From contig JABDMH010000012.1 of the NCBI GenBank assembly GCA_013001595.1, positions 32,301 through 96,300 of the forward strand: a stretch of DNA of 64,000 bases. Direction: 5' to 3'. The DNA is from Saprospiraceae bacterium (lineage in GTDB: Bacteria; Bacteroidota; Bacteroidia; Chitinophagales; Saprospiraceae). The notes under the pieces are model-generated. The model searched no databases, was not told where the DNA came from, and worked only from the letters and a program-made list of their open reading frames with translations. Of this stretch, positions 11,107 through 21,336 are shown in pieces (the first letter of the stretch is position 1; every line of letters begins with the position of its first letter). A program made the translations under genes and the position numbers.

Positions 11107-14100
11107 ATGAAATACACAATAATCGTATTTGTTTATCTAATGACAATTTGTTGCTTCCAGTCGATATATGGAAACAATTCCTTTTCAGCTGGTTCAATGA
11201 TTAGTAGCTATGAACATCTAGCGCTAAAAATTAGTGGTATCGTAACCGATGAAGGTGGTGTAACTCTAATTGGTGTGAATGTCTTGATCAAGGGTACGAC
11301 TAAAGGCACAACCACGGACATCGATGGCTCCTACTCCATCGAAGTAGATGATGAAAGTCAAGTGTTGATTTTTTCCTATACTGGCTATGTGTCACAGGAA
11401 ATCTCACTAGTAGGTCGAACTACGATCAATGTCACGATGATGGAAGATGTGGCGCAGCTACAGGAGGTAGTGGTGATCGGATATGGGACACAGCGAAAGA
11501 AGGACCTTACTGGATCCATCTCATCAGTTGATGCGGAGGAGTATGAGCATCAACCAGTGAATCGTCTGGATCAGATTTTGCAAGGCCGAACGGCCGGAGT
11601 AAATGTGACAAGTAGTTCAGGGGCTCCTGGTGGGACGACATCGATACGGATTCGTGGCGCGAATTCAATTAATGGCAACAATGATCCTCTCTATGTGGTA
11701 GATGGTTTTGTTGGTGCAGATTTTCGCGATGTTAATCCTAGTGACATCGAGACCATTCAAATACTGAAAGATGCCTCCGCTACTGCGATTTATGGCAGCA
11801 GGGGATCTAATGGAGTTGTTTTGATTACAACTAAAAGTGGAAAAGTGGGCGAGCCAAAATTGTCTGTGACTGCTCGATATATTACCTCAGAGATCCTAGA
11901 TACCTGGGACGTTTTGGATGCCCAGACTTTTGCCGAAATTGCAAATGAACGTGCAAGGACACTAGGTACAAGCGAATCGTTTACTTCCGCCGACATTTCG
12001 CGTTTTGCTTCTGAGGGAGGCACAGATTGGCAGGATGAACTTCTGCGTACAGGCACCGGCCAAGAATATCAAGTTGATTATTCTGGTGGAAGTGATGCCA
12101 TCACCTACTTTATTTCTGGTAATTACTTTGATCAGGATGGGATCATCATCAATTCAGATTATAAGCGCTATTCTCTTCGAACCAACATCAAGGCCAATCT
12201 TACAGATAAGCTCAAGGCCAACCTGAAAATGAATTTTATACGCAGGGAGAACAACAATACTGGTGGTGGAGGCAATACATCTGGGTCAATAGCTGGCGCA
12301 TTAGCTTGGGCTCCAACTACACCCGCACGCGATGAAAATGGGATACTCACCGTGCGCGATCCTATTTCTTCCATCAAGGGCAATCCTATTGAGCTGGCTT
12401 TAAATGATGCCATCAATGAAAGCAACACCTTGAATGCGAATGGGGGATTTCAATATGAGATCATTGAAGGATTGATTGCTGATGTGAGTTTTGGCATTAG
12501 TTATGCAAATACGCAGGTCAAGAATTTCTCGGCAGGAAGCATAAGCAATAATTCTAGTGCCCGACGCGGGTCCATGGAGAATATTTTCCTCCAGAATACC
12601 AATTCTCTCAACTATCGCAGGGTTTTTAATAGCGTCCACAGAATTGAAGCTACCGCGGTAGTGGAACATCAAACACTACAAAACGATCAGGTTTTTACCA
12701 ATGCTTCTGGACTGCAGTTTCCCGACTTACGATTCGATAATATTACATTGGCAAATTCACTCACAGCCGACGCCAATAGATCAAAGCAGACCATCCGTTC
12801 ATATATTGGACGTTTCAATTATTCTTATGCCAATAAATATCTGATCACTGCTGCAATTCGTGCAGATGGTTCTTCTAAATTCCGCGGTGACAACCAGTTT
12901 GGCTCATTTCCATCTTTGGCCCTGGGTTGGCGCGTATCTGAAGAGGGCTTTATGCAAGGCGGCAATTTCTTTGACGATTTAAAGATTAGAGGTAGCTATG
13001 GCCAGACGGGAAGCCAAGCCGTACCCGTATTTGGTACCATCACTTCTTTTAATACAAGTAATTTTGATGCTGGTACTTCATTTACTAACGGTCAGCTAAC
13101 CTCAGGAATCAAAATAGGGAATCCTGGAAATCAGAACTTAAAATGGGAGACTACTGAGCAGTTCAATGTCGGTGCTGATATGGAGATTTTGAATAGTAGA
13201 ATTGGGATAACCCTAGACTATTTTCAAAAGAACACAACAGATCTTTTGCTGAATGAACCACTTCCTCAGTATTCTGGTGGAGGATCGATTTTCCGTAATC
13301 TAGGCGAAGTAGAAAATAAGGGATTTGAGTTCAGCATTTCCGCAGCAATTATTAATAAGCCAGATTTCGGCTGGTCTTCCAGTTTTAATGTTTCTTTCCT
13401 GACCAACGAGGTCGTTAGTATTGGTGATAGAGAACAAATTTTTATTGATGGAAATGCCGGTGCTGGACTAACAAACCTTCCTGAAGGAGTCATACTTCCA
13501 GGGTTTAGCCTGTCTAACTACTGGGGATTGAAATATTTGGGAGTTTGGCAGACCAATGAAGCAGATCAGGCAGCAACCTTTGGCAATGTGCCTGGTGATT
13601 CAAAATATGAGGATATAAATAATGATGGTGTGATAGGAGGAGATGACTATCAGATCATTGGGACTGGTTTACCGGATAAACTGTTTGGATGGAACAACAC
13701 ATTCGACTATAAGAATTTTTCACTCAATGTTTTCTTTCAATCCATGCTGGGATTCGATAAGTGGAATTTCACCTATGCACAGGCAGTTATGGCCAGTGCT
13801 GATGCGCGAGAAGTCACCCACGTCGATATTATTAATCGTTGGAGCTCCAGTAACACAGGAAGCGAAATTCCGGCATTTAGTGCCTCCGATGTGGCAGAAA
13901 TTCAATCCTCTCGATTTGTTGAATCCGGTGACTTTGTCAGATTGAAGAATTTGAGCCTTTCCTACCGTTTTCCTGAGGACTTGTTGCCAGGTATTGGTGG
14001 GTCCGTAATGATTGGTGCAAATAATTTATTGACGATCACTAACTATGGAGGGATAGATCCTGAAACGTATTCTAATCTTGGACCAAGTGACGCTCGTGGA

Positions 14101-14163
14101 GCGGATGCTGGATCATATCCCAATGGCAAGACATGGACTTTTGGACTTAACCTGATTTTTTAG
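11107..14163 (+). CDS. SusC/RagA family TonB-linked outer membrane protein
   Basis: SGIVTDEGGVTLIGVNVLIKGTTKGTTTDIDGSYSI; VVIGYGTQRKKDLTGSISSV; RIRGANSINGNNDPLYVVDGF; SATAIYGSRGSNGVVLITTK. Likely start MKYTIIVFV at 11107. Confidence 0.97.
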   Translation: MKYTIIVFVYLMTICCFQSIYGNNSFSAGSMISSYEHLALKISGIVTDEGGVTLIGVNVLIKGTTKGTTTDIDGSYSIEVDDESQVLIFSYTGYVSQEISLVGRTTINVTMMEDVAQLQEVVVIGYGTQRKKDLTGSISSVDAEEYEHQPVNRLDQILQGRTAGVNVTSSSGAPGGTTSIRIRGANSINGNNDPLYVVDGFVGADFRDVNPSDIETIQILKDASATAIYGSRGSNGVVLITTKSGKVGEPKLSVTARYITSEILDTWDVLDAQTFAEIANERARTLGTSESFTSADISRFASEGGTDWQDELLRTGTGQEYQVDYSGGSDAITYFISGNYFDQDGIIINSDYKRYSLRTNIKANLTDKLKANLKMNFIRRENNNTGGGGNTSGSIAGALAWAPTTPARDENGILTVRDPISSIKGNPIELALNDAINESNTLNANGGFQYEIIEGLIADVSFGISYANTQVKNFSAGSISNNSSARRGSMENIFLQNTNSLNYRRVFNSVHRIEATAVVEHQTLQNDQVFTNASGLQFPDLRFDNITLANSLTADANRSKQTIRSYIGRFNYSYANKYLITAAIRADGSSKFRGDNQFGSFPSLALGWRVSEEGFMQGGNFFDDLKIRGSYGQTGSQAVPVFGTITSFNTSNFDAGTSFTNGQLTSGIKIGNPGNQNLKWETTEQFNVGADMEILNSRIGITLDYFQKNTTDLLLNEPLPQYSGGGSIFRNLGEVENKGFEFSISAAIINKPDFGWSSSFNVSFLTNEVVSIGDREQIFIDGNAGAGLTNLPEGVILPGFSLSNYWGLKYLGVWQTNEADQAATFGNVPGDSKYEDINNDGVIGGDDYQIIGTGLPDKLFGWNNTFDYKNFSLNVFFQSMLGFDKWNFTYAQAVMASADAREVTHVDIINRWSSSNTGSEIPAFSASDVAEIQSSRFVESGDFVRLKNLSLSYRFPEDLLPGIGGSVMIGANNLLTITNYGGIDPETYSNLGPSDARGADAGSYPNGKTWTFGLNLIF

Positions 14164-14210
14164 AATTATCATTCGTTTGGATGACATTAAAGGATTTAAA
14201 GAATTTACAA

Positions 14211-15674
14211 ATGAAAAATATACTATTACTAATATCACTAGCCCTAATAACATTTTCTTGCAGCGATTTCTTGGAAGAAGATATTTCCGCCCAGATCACT
14301 TCAGAGAGTGGTGCGCTTAATAATGAAAGTGGCCTTACGGCAGCATTAGCTGGTGCATATAAACCTTTGACTAGTACTTGGGGCAGCGGACTCGGTAATG
14401 CTTCTACGCAAGCAATCCTAATGGGTAGTGATGACCTTACTACCCACAAGGCCAGTAATAAAGCTGATTTTCGAGAATTTGATCAGTTTAAAGTGGCTCA
14501 ACAAAATGGAAGACTTCCATTTGTGTGGAGCGGTGCCTATAAGTCCATTCAAGGAGCCAACAACATCATTGCCAATTATCAAAAGGCTACAGGAGGTCAA
14601 GAGGTAATAAACCAGATCGCTGGCGAAGCTTATTTTTTGCGTGCCTACAATTATTTCTGGATTGTTCGCCTATGGGGTCAAGCTCCCCTGGTTTTGGAAA
14701 CGCACGTCTTTGACGAAGTTATACTAGAAGTGAATAGTAGTGACGAAACTCAGATCTATAATCAGATCCTTTCTGATTTGGAAAATGCGATCACTTTAAT
14801 GGGTAATACGAAGCCGGCTCCTGGCAGGGCAAGTATAGGCACGGCCAAGGCAGTACTTGCGGAGGTCTATCTACAAATGGCAGGATGGCCATTGAATGAC
14901 AACAGCAAATATGCACTTGCCGCCAGCACCGCAAAAGAGGTGATAGATAATGAAGAAACCTATGGCTTTGGACTGATGGATAATTTCGTGGACTTATGGC
15001 CAAGCCCGACAGTCAACAATGATGGAAATAAAGAAGAGGTGTTTGCACTAAACTTTTGGGCTGGTGACTGGTACAATGGCAACGCTGCTTATGGCCTACC
15101 TGCCAGACCCAGTGACGAGGGAGGATGGGATGACTACTTTTCGGAAATTACCTTCTTCGAGGAATTTCCTGAGGGAGTCAGAAAGGAGATTACTTTCCAG
15201 ACAGAATTAGCCGATGGAACACCATGGCAAAGTTTCTCAACGGGAAGGCCATACTATCAAAAGTTACAGGGCCCAGATCCCAACTGGCTTAATGCCATTT
15301 CATTGCCCCTTGAAAGAATGGCAGAACTATACCTAATATATGCCGAAGCCCAAATCGTTTCAACAGGGAATACCTCCGACCCTTCTGCATTGGAAGCTGT
15401 CAATAAAATCAGACGCCGGTCTCAGGGATTACCCATTCATACTCCAGATGCTTCCGTGGATTGGACAGAAGCCACTCAGGAAATGATTGTACAAGAAAAA
15501 GCATGGGAATTTGCTGGAGAATATTGCAGATGGTTTGATCTGGTGAGATTACAGATGGTGGAAGAAGTAGTTGCGAAAAAAAATCCTGATGATTTGCAGC
15601 CCCTGGGAGCCATCCAATATTATGTCCCACTCCCTGCAAGTGAGACACTGGCCAACCCAAACTTGATTAGGTAA
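14211..15674 (+). CDS. RagB/SusD family nutrient uptake outer membrane protein
   Basis: Lipobox ALITFSCSDFLEE; GEAYFLRAYNYFWIVRLWGQAPLVLE; C-terminal ERMAELYLIYAEAQ / WEFAGEYCRWFDLVRLQ. Immediately downstream of SusC. Confidence 0.96.
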   Translation: MKNILLLISLALITFSCSDFLEEDISAQITSESGALNNESGLTAALAGAYKPLTSTWGSGLGNASTQAILMGSDDLTTHKASNKADFREFDQFKVAQQNGRLPFVWSGAYKSIQGANNIIANYQKATGGQEVINQIAGEAYFLRAYNYFWIVRLWGQAPLVLETHVFDEVILEVNSSDETQIYNQILSDLENAITLMGNTKPAPGRASIGTAKAVLAEVYLQMAGWPLNDNSKYALAASTAKEVIDNEETYGFGLMDNFVDLWPSPTVNNDGNKEEVFALNFWAGDWYNGNAAYGLPARPSDEGGWDDYFSEITFFEEFPEGVRKEITFQTELADGTPWQSFSTGRPYYQKLQGPDPNWLNAISLPLERMAELYLIYAEAQIVSTGNTSDPSALEAVNKIRRRSQGLPIHTPDASVDWTEATQEMIVQEKAWEFAGEYCRWFDLVRLQMVEEVVAKKNPDDLQPLGAIQYYVPLPASETLANPNLIR

Positions 15675-15682
15675 TAATAGAG

Positions 15683-15736
15683 CAGCACCTCTTTGTTATT
15701 GATTGATTAGTCAATGGATGACTTAAAGAGGTGCTG
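15683..15736. terminator. inverted repeat, probable terminator or processing hairpin after the SusCD operon
   Basis: 12-nt perfect arms CAGCACCTCTTT (15683-15694) and AAAGAGGTGCTG (15725-15736), with a nested ATTGA...TCAAT in the loop; no strong poly-T tract. Confidence 0.5.
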
Positions 15737-15955
15737 TCCTTTAGAAGGTGTGACTGATTGCCGTGACAGAGTGTTTATTCAAATCAATAGGATTCTAACG
15801 CATTCATTCTTCCATCAAATCCTATCTCATCTAGACAGTTGGCAGTTTTTGTGGTAAGCAAAGGATAACAAATTGTAAATATCTATGGCGCCCAAAAAAC
15901 ACAAAGTGGATTTTCAGTCCCAAATAGCAGAATAGTTGATTCGAGTATATGTCGT

Positions 15956-18349
15956 TTAATCCGGGATGTTGATCTTTTCCACTTCACCCGACTTGAGATG
16001 ATATTCCAAATTCAGAAGGGGTAGCGAGGTTTTTTGATCATTGCTGATGCGAATTGTCCCTGTCCACTCATCGGCACCACTATATCCCGATACGGTAACA
16101 TGGTCATTATTAACACTAACTTCACAAGCTGGATATTTACCATCTTCCTTAATCATCATGACTGCCACGATTATACGCTGATCAGCCATTTCACGAGTCG
16201 ATGCAGCTAAGTGCCACTCCTTTGGCGGAGGATCGGTCGTTACCATAGGGTAGTCCTGCTTTGGATCAATGGGCCATTCATTACTCAATGAGAAATCGAA
16301 CATTCCAGAGGTCACGAGATGAGTCTTCATACCTTCTTCATATCGAGACGATTCAATGAGCTGGTGATTCTGATGCAAGACCATTTGTTCCCTTCCATGC
16401 ATCAACCAATCCACAGAAAAAGGTTTCGATGCCGACAAGTCATCAATGACCAATATGACAGACGGTCGAATCATGATCACATGTCGTTCAAACTTATCCA
16501 GCTGATTGCCATAGCATTTTTGCGCATCGCCTACGACATAGCCTAGGTGTTCAGTGCTTTTGAAATCCACCAATTGTCCATGAGCAGTTGCATCCCGGTC
16601 AATCTGGCCCTTGCCGTTAATCAACAAGGCATTGTGTGCGATGGTAAGATTTGTGTATTCGAAATGAAAAGGAGACTGATGTTGCGGATAGCGCGCTCCA
16701 CTGGGTTGTGCTAGCGCTTTGCCGCCTTTCATTATGGCAAAGCTATTCTGATCGGCATGGCTATGGCTAACCGGTCCAAAAGGTGAACTTTTAAACAAAA
16801 TCATAAGATCATTCTTCGGATCCAGAATGTCCGTATGTAAGGCTGCCCAGCCAACTCCGAAAAAAGCCTTGTCCGGAGGCAGAAACTCCGGTTTCTCAGG
16901 GGAAAGATCATCTTCTAAAATGAGGCGATGCATAACTCCCAAACGAGTGGTCTTTTCCTTCATACCGGCAAGTTCTTCGATCCACCAGCGTACTTGCGGA
17001 TCCTGATATTGGAGCGAATGAAAGTGCAGTATGGAATATAAATCACCGGCGCGGTCTGATAGAGCATTATGCTCAGCGTCTCCAAAGGGTGTGATCTCTC
17101 CAAGGGGAGAAGTACAGTACATGAGAAAATAGCGCATATTGCGGAAGTATGACTTCTTCCATAGGTTATAGCCGGTGGAATTCTTCAGCGATTGTAAAGG
17201 CGTAATAAATCGGTCATTATATGACAGTACATAGTTTATACCTTCTGCCCAACCACCATCTTTGCCACCCCAATGAGGAAATACGGTCAACAATGCGCGC
17301 ATGGCATAGTCCATCCAGATCTGTGCTCGTTCTTCTTCAGCCAAGACAATGGCGAATTCCACTAGGTAGCCTGGCAGTCGGCCATCATGGCTGTAAGCAG
17401 ATTTGTGGAGAAAGTCACGTCGCTCTAGCCTTGCTAACATTTGGTCTCCTCTAGCAAGGAGCATTTGACGTATTGCTTCACGTTCATCACCTGTAAGCAG
17501 ATCATATAGCCAGTCATAGCCCTGAGCTGAAGTACGAGCAATTCGAAGTCCAATTTCATCAAATCCTTCCTCCAGGGATGCTATACCGTCCAATTCCCAA
17601 TCCAGTACATTGAGGAGATGTTTCTTTGCCGCATGTCCGTATTTTTTCTCTCCAGTAAGTAAATAAGTCAGTGCAAGAGAGATCATACCACGATTATATA
17701 CTGCCGTAAATTTGTGATAGGAAGCGCGATAAGCCGTACGTCTCATGGGGTATTCAGTTTCTTTGTCGTACTTATCAAAGTCTGGCTTTTCCATTAGTTC
17801 TAGCCGCAATGACTGATCTGCCACCTTCCTTAAGTACGAGTAGGCCTCACTGCGAGAATCTTCGAGTGAGGCACGAATGTCCAGCAGTTTAGCATGGGGA
17901 AATAATAAGCGCGGATGGTTAGAAGGCACCCGATTTAACAGCTGACCTGGATCTATCCACGGCAGTTCATAAGCATCTTTGGCAATGTTAAAATACTGAG
18001 CCGGTCGCGTTGTCAGAACCCGCTGTTGTTTGTCCAATGCATCAACGAACCAACGATAATTTCCCTCTGGTAATACCAGACTCGGAACGTGAACAGGATC
18101 GCGAAGCAATCCAGACTGGTAGACTCTTTCACCGGCTTCACTTTCAATGCTTAATCGATAACTAACCTTATTACGAGGTGCTGCACGCCACCAACAGAAT
18201 CCTGGTGGTGATACATCGAGTACTTCACCGGGGAGGGGTCGATTAAAATTGGCATTTAATGGCTGCTCTGATGGAAACTCCGTCTGACCTAAACTAGTCC
18301 CCATTATTAATTGGATAAAAGCGAAGACTTGCAGCAAAGAATGTTTCAT
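15956..18349 (-). CDS. DUF4962/heparinase II/III family protein
   Basis: 797 aa; signal peptide; RPLPGEVLDVSPPGFCWWRA N-terminal segment; (alpha/alpha)6-like middle; HSHADQNSFAIMKGGKALAQPSG heparinase II/III-like motif. Confidence 0.88.
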   Translation of the reverse strand: MKHSLLQVFAFIQLIMGTSLGQTEFPSEQPLNANFNRPLPGEVLDVSPPGFCWWRAAPRNKVSYRLSIESEAGERVYQSGLLRDPVHVPSLVLPEGNYRWFVDALDKQQRVLTTRPAQYFNIAKDAYELPWIDPGQLLNRVPSNHPRLLFPHAKLLDIRASLEDSRSEAYSYLRKVADQSLRLELMEKPDFDKYDKETEYPMRRTAYRASYHKFTAVYNRGMISLALTYLLTGEKKYGHAAKKHLLNVLDWELDGIASLEEGFDEIGLRIARTSAQGYDWLYDLLTGDEREAIRQMLLARGDQMLARLERRDFLHKSAYSHDGRLPGYLVEFAIVLAEEERAQIWMDYAMRALLTVFPHWGGKDGGWAEGINYVLSYNDRFITPLQSLKNSTGYNLWKKSYFRNMRYFLMYCTSPLGEITPFGDAEHNALSDRAGDLYSILHFHSLQYQDPQVRWWIEELAGMKEKTTRLGVMHRLILEDDLSPEKPEFLPPDKAFFGVGWAALHTDILDPKNDLMILFKSSPFGPVSHSHADQNSFAIMKGGKALAQPSGARYPQHQSPFHFEYTNLTIAHNALLINGKGQIDRDATAHGQLVDFKSTEHLGYVVGDAQKCYGNQLDKFERHVIMIRPSVILVIDDLSASKPFSVDWLMHGREQMVLHQNHQLIESSRYEEGMKTHLVTSGMFDFSLSNEWPIDPKQDYPMVTTDPPPKEWHLAASTREMADQRIIVAVMMIKEDGKYPACEVSVNNDHVTVSGYSGADEWTGTIRISNDQKTSLPLLNLEYHLKSGEVEKINIPD

Positions 18350-18793
18350 ATTATGATGCTTACATGGGATTGATAGACATTAGTTATAAATGTAATACTT
18401 CTTCTGACCAAAATTCATAGCTATTGAAGATCGAATAATTGAGATTTTCGCATGGAGCTATCATTGGAAACTTAGACAGGTATTATTATGGTTCAACTCA
18501 TTTGTCAACTCAGTCTAGGTTGTTGAAGCATAATAGTGGCCACTATGGTTGAAATACCTTTACTTGTAAAGCTGACGATTGGGGGTTAAATTTAGAAATT
18601 CCATGTTCCATATAATCTCAGTGCACATAGGATTGAAATGCATTTGAAGTGGATGAAGAGCTCTAAATATGTACGAACTCTGATCAAGTCTCCAGAGTTA
18701 ATAGCAGGATTACAAAATCGCTTTCGTTGAAAAGTCTCTGGACTCTTGGTCTGGTATGTAAGTTAGATTTGATAACTTTATGGTCGGTTGGGA

Positions 18794-18867
18794 GGTCCCA
18801 TAGCTCAGTTGGTTAGAGCACCTGACTCATAATCAGGGGGTCCAAGGTTCGAGCCCTTGTGGGACCA
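18794..18867 (+). tRNA. tRNA with CAU anticodon (Met elongator or Ile2)
   Basis: GGTCCCA acceptor paired with TGGGACC; anticodon stem/loop CCTGA-CTCATAA-TCAGG; T-loop TTCGAGC. CAU identity (Met vs lysidine-Ile) cannot be settled by eye. Confidence 0.95.
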
Positions 18868-18977
18868 CTCTGATTTTCAAGAGGTTACGGTGATTTCAAC
18901 ATTGTGCCTTTTTTTAATTTGCAACAATTTGCAAACAAAAGCAGCCCGAAAGTGGGTTATTGAGGTTAAATCAAGAA

Positions 18978-19397
18978 TTATCCATTGATGTGAATCTTTT
19001 TGACTCTGCCACCCTCAGAAACAATGAGAGAATCTCCATCCATTGAGGAAGGATAAACAACTTGCAGATATTGTCGCAACCTTTCATCGGGAATGTATAT
19101 CTCCCGTTGGCACTCGGCATACCAGATGCACTTTCACTAAAAGAGATTGTGATTTCATCAGAGCTGGTGGAGCAGTCATTGAAATGCTGCCACCTAAGGG
19201 TATAGCTTTGACCTGGAGAACCAGTGAATTGTGACTGAGGATTGGAGAAATCATTGATTATGCCACCTGTTCCGCTGATAATCTCCCACCTTCCCTGAGA
19301 TTCCACTCTGGTGCATTTCCAGTCAAAGTGATGGTTTGGTTCATTATTGCGAATAAATCTGTCCCCGCATCAGCCACTGATGTCTCTATTTATGGCT
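18978..19397 (-). pseudogene. frame-shifted relic of a PKD-like/internalin-type surface protein
   Basis: Successive frames encode TSVADAGTDLFAIMNQTITLTGNAPE, then GRWEIISGTGGIINDFSNPQSQFTGSPGQSYTLRWQHFNDCSTSSDEITISF, then IYIPDERLRQYLQVVYPSSMDGDSLIVSEGGRVKKIHING*; the pieces form one plausible protein only if frameshifts are allowed. Confidence 0.65.
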
Positions 19398-19517
19398 TCA
19401 GTAAGGTACAACGGGTGAATGGTCCATTCTGTTGTCACAATCCTTCGTGACCTTGGAGCAACCGGTGACAGGATTCCATGTTTTACCTGTCCATTCTATT
19501 TTACTTTCTTTTTTCAT
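19398..19517 (-). pseudogene. N-terminal stub of a DUF5131 (phage Gp37/Gp68-like) protein
   Basis: Translated by eye: [39 protein letters not shown]; matches the SKIEWT[10 protein letters not shown] signature of DUF5131 and then loses homology and stops. Confidence 0.7.
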
Positions 19518-19539
19518 GAGAAAAATTTTAATTAAAAAA

Positions 19540-19719
19540 TTACCGCAAGGTTGAATTCTGGAAAAGCAATTCCTCGATCGAGGGCTTATGGTAGTAGACC
19601 TTGTTTCCTATCATGGAATGGTGGATGACTCCCTGTTTCCGTAACTTCCAGAGAGTGGTCCTCTTCATTCCCAAGTATTCTTGAGTCTCCTCTTCCGTTA
19701 GCCAGATCTTTGTTTCCAT
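19540..19719 (-). CDS. excisionase-like helix-turn-helix domain protein (59 aa)
   Basis: Translated by eye: [62 protein letters not shown]_17/MerR-type DNA-binding fold signature. Confidence 0.75.
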   Translation of the reverse strand: METKIWLTEEETQEYLGMKRTTLWKLRKQGVIHHSMIGNKVYYHKPSIEELLFQNSTLR

Positions 19720-19761
19720 AATTTGCGGTTTATAACAGCAAATTTGGCCTGAAACCTTTGG

Positions 19762-20271
19762 CTACGGTAGTGAGTAGGGGTGAGCGCACCCTAGGATGTC
19801 ATCCCACTTGTCTATGGCTGCATCCTTCCTTTTGTCGAGGATATTGGTATAGATCTGAGTAGTCTTTAGGTCTTTGTGACCTAGAATTTTCCCCACTACT
19901 TTAGTGGTGATGTCATTAGATAGGCTAATCGTTGCCCATGTGTGCCGGGCAGTGTGCATGCTGATTTTTTTGGGTATCTCAGCTTTCTTGGCTAGCATCT
20001 TTAGGACCTTATTGGCATAGGCATTCTTGGCTGAGATCTCATTTAAGAGCCTTCCTCTGCCTTTGAGAAGAGGAAACACATATTCTCCACCTTGGTAGCG
20101 ATTGATGATCTCTAAAGCCAGTCCCGGTAACTTAAATGAAATGACATCATTTGTCTTCGCAGCTCTGAACTCTACCCGGGCTCCATCTCTAATCTGGATC
20201 ATTTGTGGCCTGAGGTTTCTAAAGCTGTATCGGAACAGAATAAGAAGGCCGGTATGCCATATCGGAGAGCC
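19762..20271 (-). pseudogene. truncated tyrosine recombinase (phage integrase catalytic domain)
   Basis: ORF 19762..20202 contains HTARHTWATISLS...VGKILGHKDLKTTQIYTNIL (HxxR...H...Y). Reading upstream gives WHTGLLILFRYSFRNLRPQMIQIRDG before an in-frame TAA at 20272-20274; the N-terminal core-binding domain is missing. Confidence 0.85.
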
Positions 20272-20427
20272 TTAAAAACTGGTAGTGCGGATTAGTCATT
20301 TGGCTGAGAGAACTGCACAAGCATAGCCTCTTGTTATTAGGTTACATGGTCTAGTGAGTGCTATTGTGAAGCTTTGCTGCCTATGTTTCCCAGGTTTACA
20401 TTTTTTTAGGAAGTCTAGATACCGTCC

Positions 20428-21189
20428 TTACCCTCTGTTCACCATGATTTTGATGGTACTTACGGAATTCGCATCCTCAATCCTTACGATATATAAACCC
20501 GATGGCCACTGATTAATCTCTACAGAGTTCATGACTCCTCCGTCGTTTCTAAATGTGTTTCTAAAAATCAAAGTACCGCGCAGATCATAAATAGCTACAT
20601 CAGTGGTTTCTGGTATCTTGTCTTTATCGAGGTATCTAATCTGTATTTGATCATAGGCGGGATTTGGAAATACGTCGATGTTCAGTGGTGAGGCAATACA
20701 GTGGTTCAACTTTCTAAATTGAGACAGGATCATTTTTTCATCTTCAGCAGATTGAATTTTCCCCCTGACTTTGTTTCCCCTAACCCTCAAAGGTTCAGGA
20801 GCACATATGCTGAATTGAGTTGTTGTGCTCGTGTCTGCATTTATCCAGACAGCAAATATGAGTTCATCTCCCTTCTCGTAGTCTTGCAGACCTCGGCCAC
20901 AATCTGCTCCGTTTCCTTCCCTGATGATGATGGTTGAGTGGGAGTGTGGATTATGGAAGGACTCTAGAATTTGCAGGGTCAAAAACCGCCTTCTTTCCCA
21001 TGGATCTTCCCTATTGGATATCTTCCTGACTCTTGCTCTAACGACCAAAACATTACTGCTGTCGTAAGAAAGATAGTTACCCACTTGTTCACAAAATGAT
21101 GCGTAACCATAACAACTACAACCCCATGATATATTGACATGGATTAGGAAGAAGCAGCAGAAAAATAGTGCTCTGATTAATATTGCCAT
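20428..21189 (-). CDS. secreted protein with NTR/TIMP-like N-terminus and T9SS type A sorting domain
   Basis: Signal peptide; WGCSCYGYASFCEQ...; C-terminal IDVFPNPAYDQIQIRY...AIYDLRGTLIFRNTF...INQWPSGLYIVRIED...STIKIMV (T9SS CTD). Confidence 0.85.
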   Translation of the reverse strand: MAILIRALFFCCFFLIHVNISWGCSCYGYASFCEQVGNYLSYDSSNVLVVRARVRKISNREDPWERRRFLTLQILESFHNPHSHSTIIIREGNGADCGRGLQDYEKGDELIFAVWINADTSTTTQFSICAPEPLRVRGNKVRGKIQSAEDEKMILSQFRKLNHCIASPLNIDVFPNPAYDQIQIRYLDKDKIPETTDVAIYDLRGTLIFRNTFRNDGGVMNSVEINQWPSGLYIVRIEDANSVSTIKIMVNRG

Positions 21190-21336
21190 GTGAAAGATCT
21201 CCTATAACTATAGACGGAACATTTTGCGGGATCGTTGGATAATATGTGAAGTTTTATACGACCTGATTCAAAGATAATATGCGAATTTATTTATATATTT
21301 AACTCATTGTATTTGTGAGGTCTAAACAATTCAAGC

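Noticed and set aside
18971-19306. 111-aa ORF on - strand as an intact gene
   Set aside because: Domain-like sequence continues in other frames at both ends, so it is treated as part of a pseudogene.
20272-20427. attR copy of the tRNA-CAU 3' end bounding the fossil element
   Set aside because: Scanned by eye for the tRNA 3' sequence (GGTTCGAGCCCTTGTGGGACCA); no copy seen.
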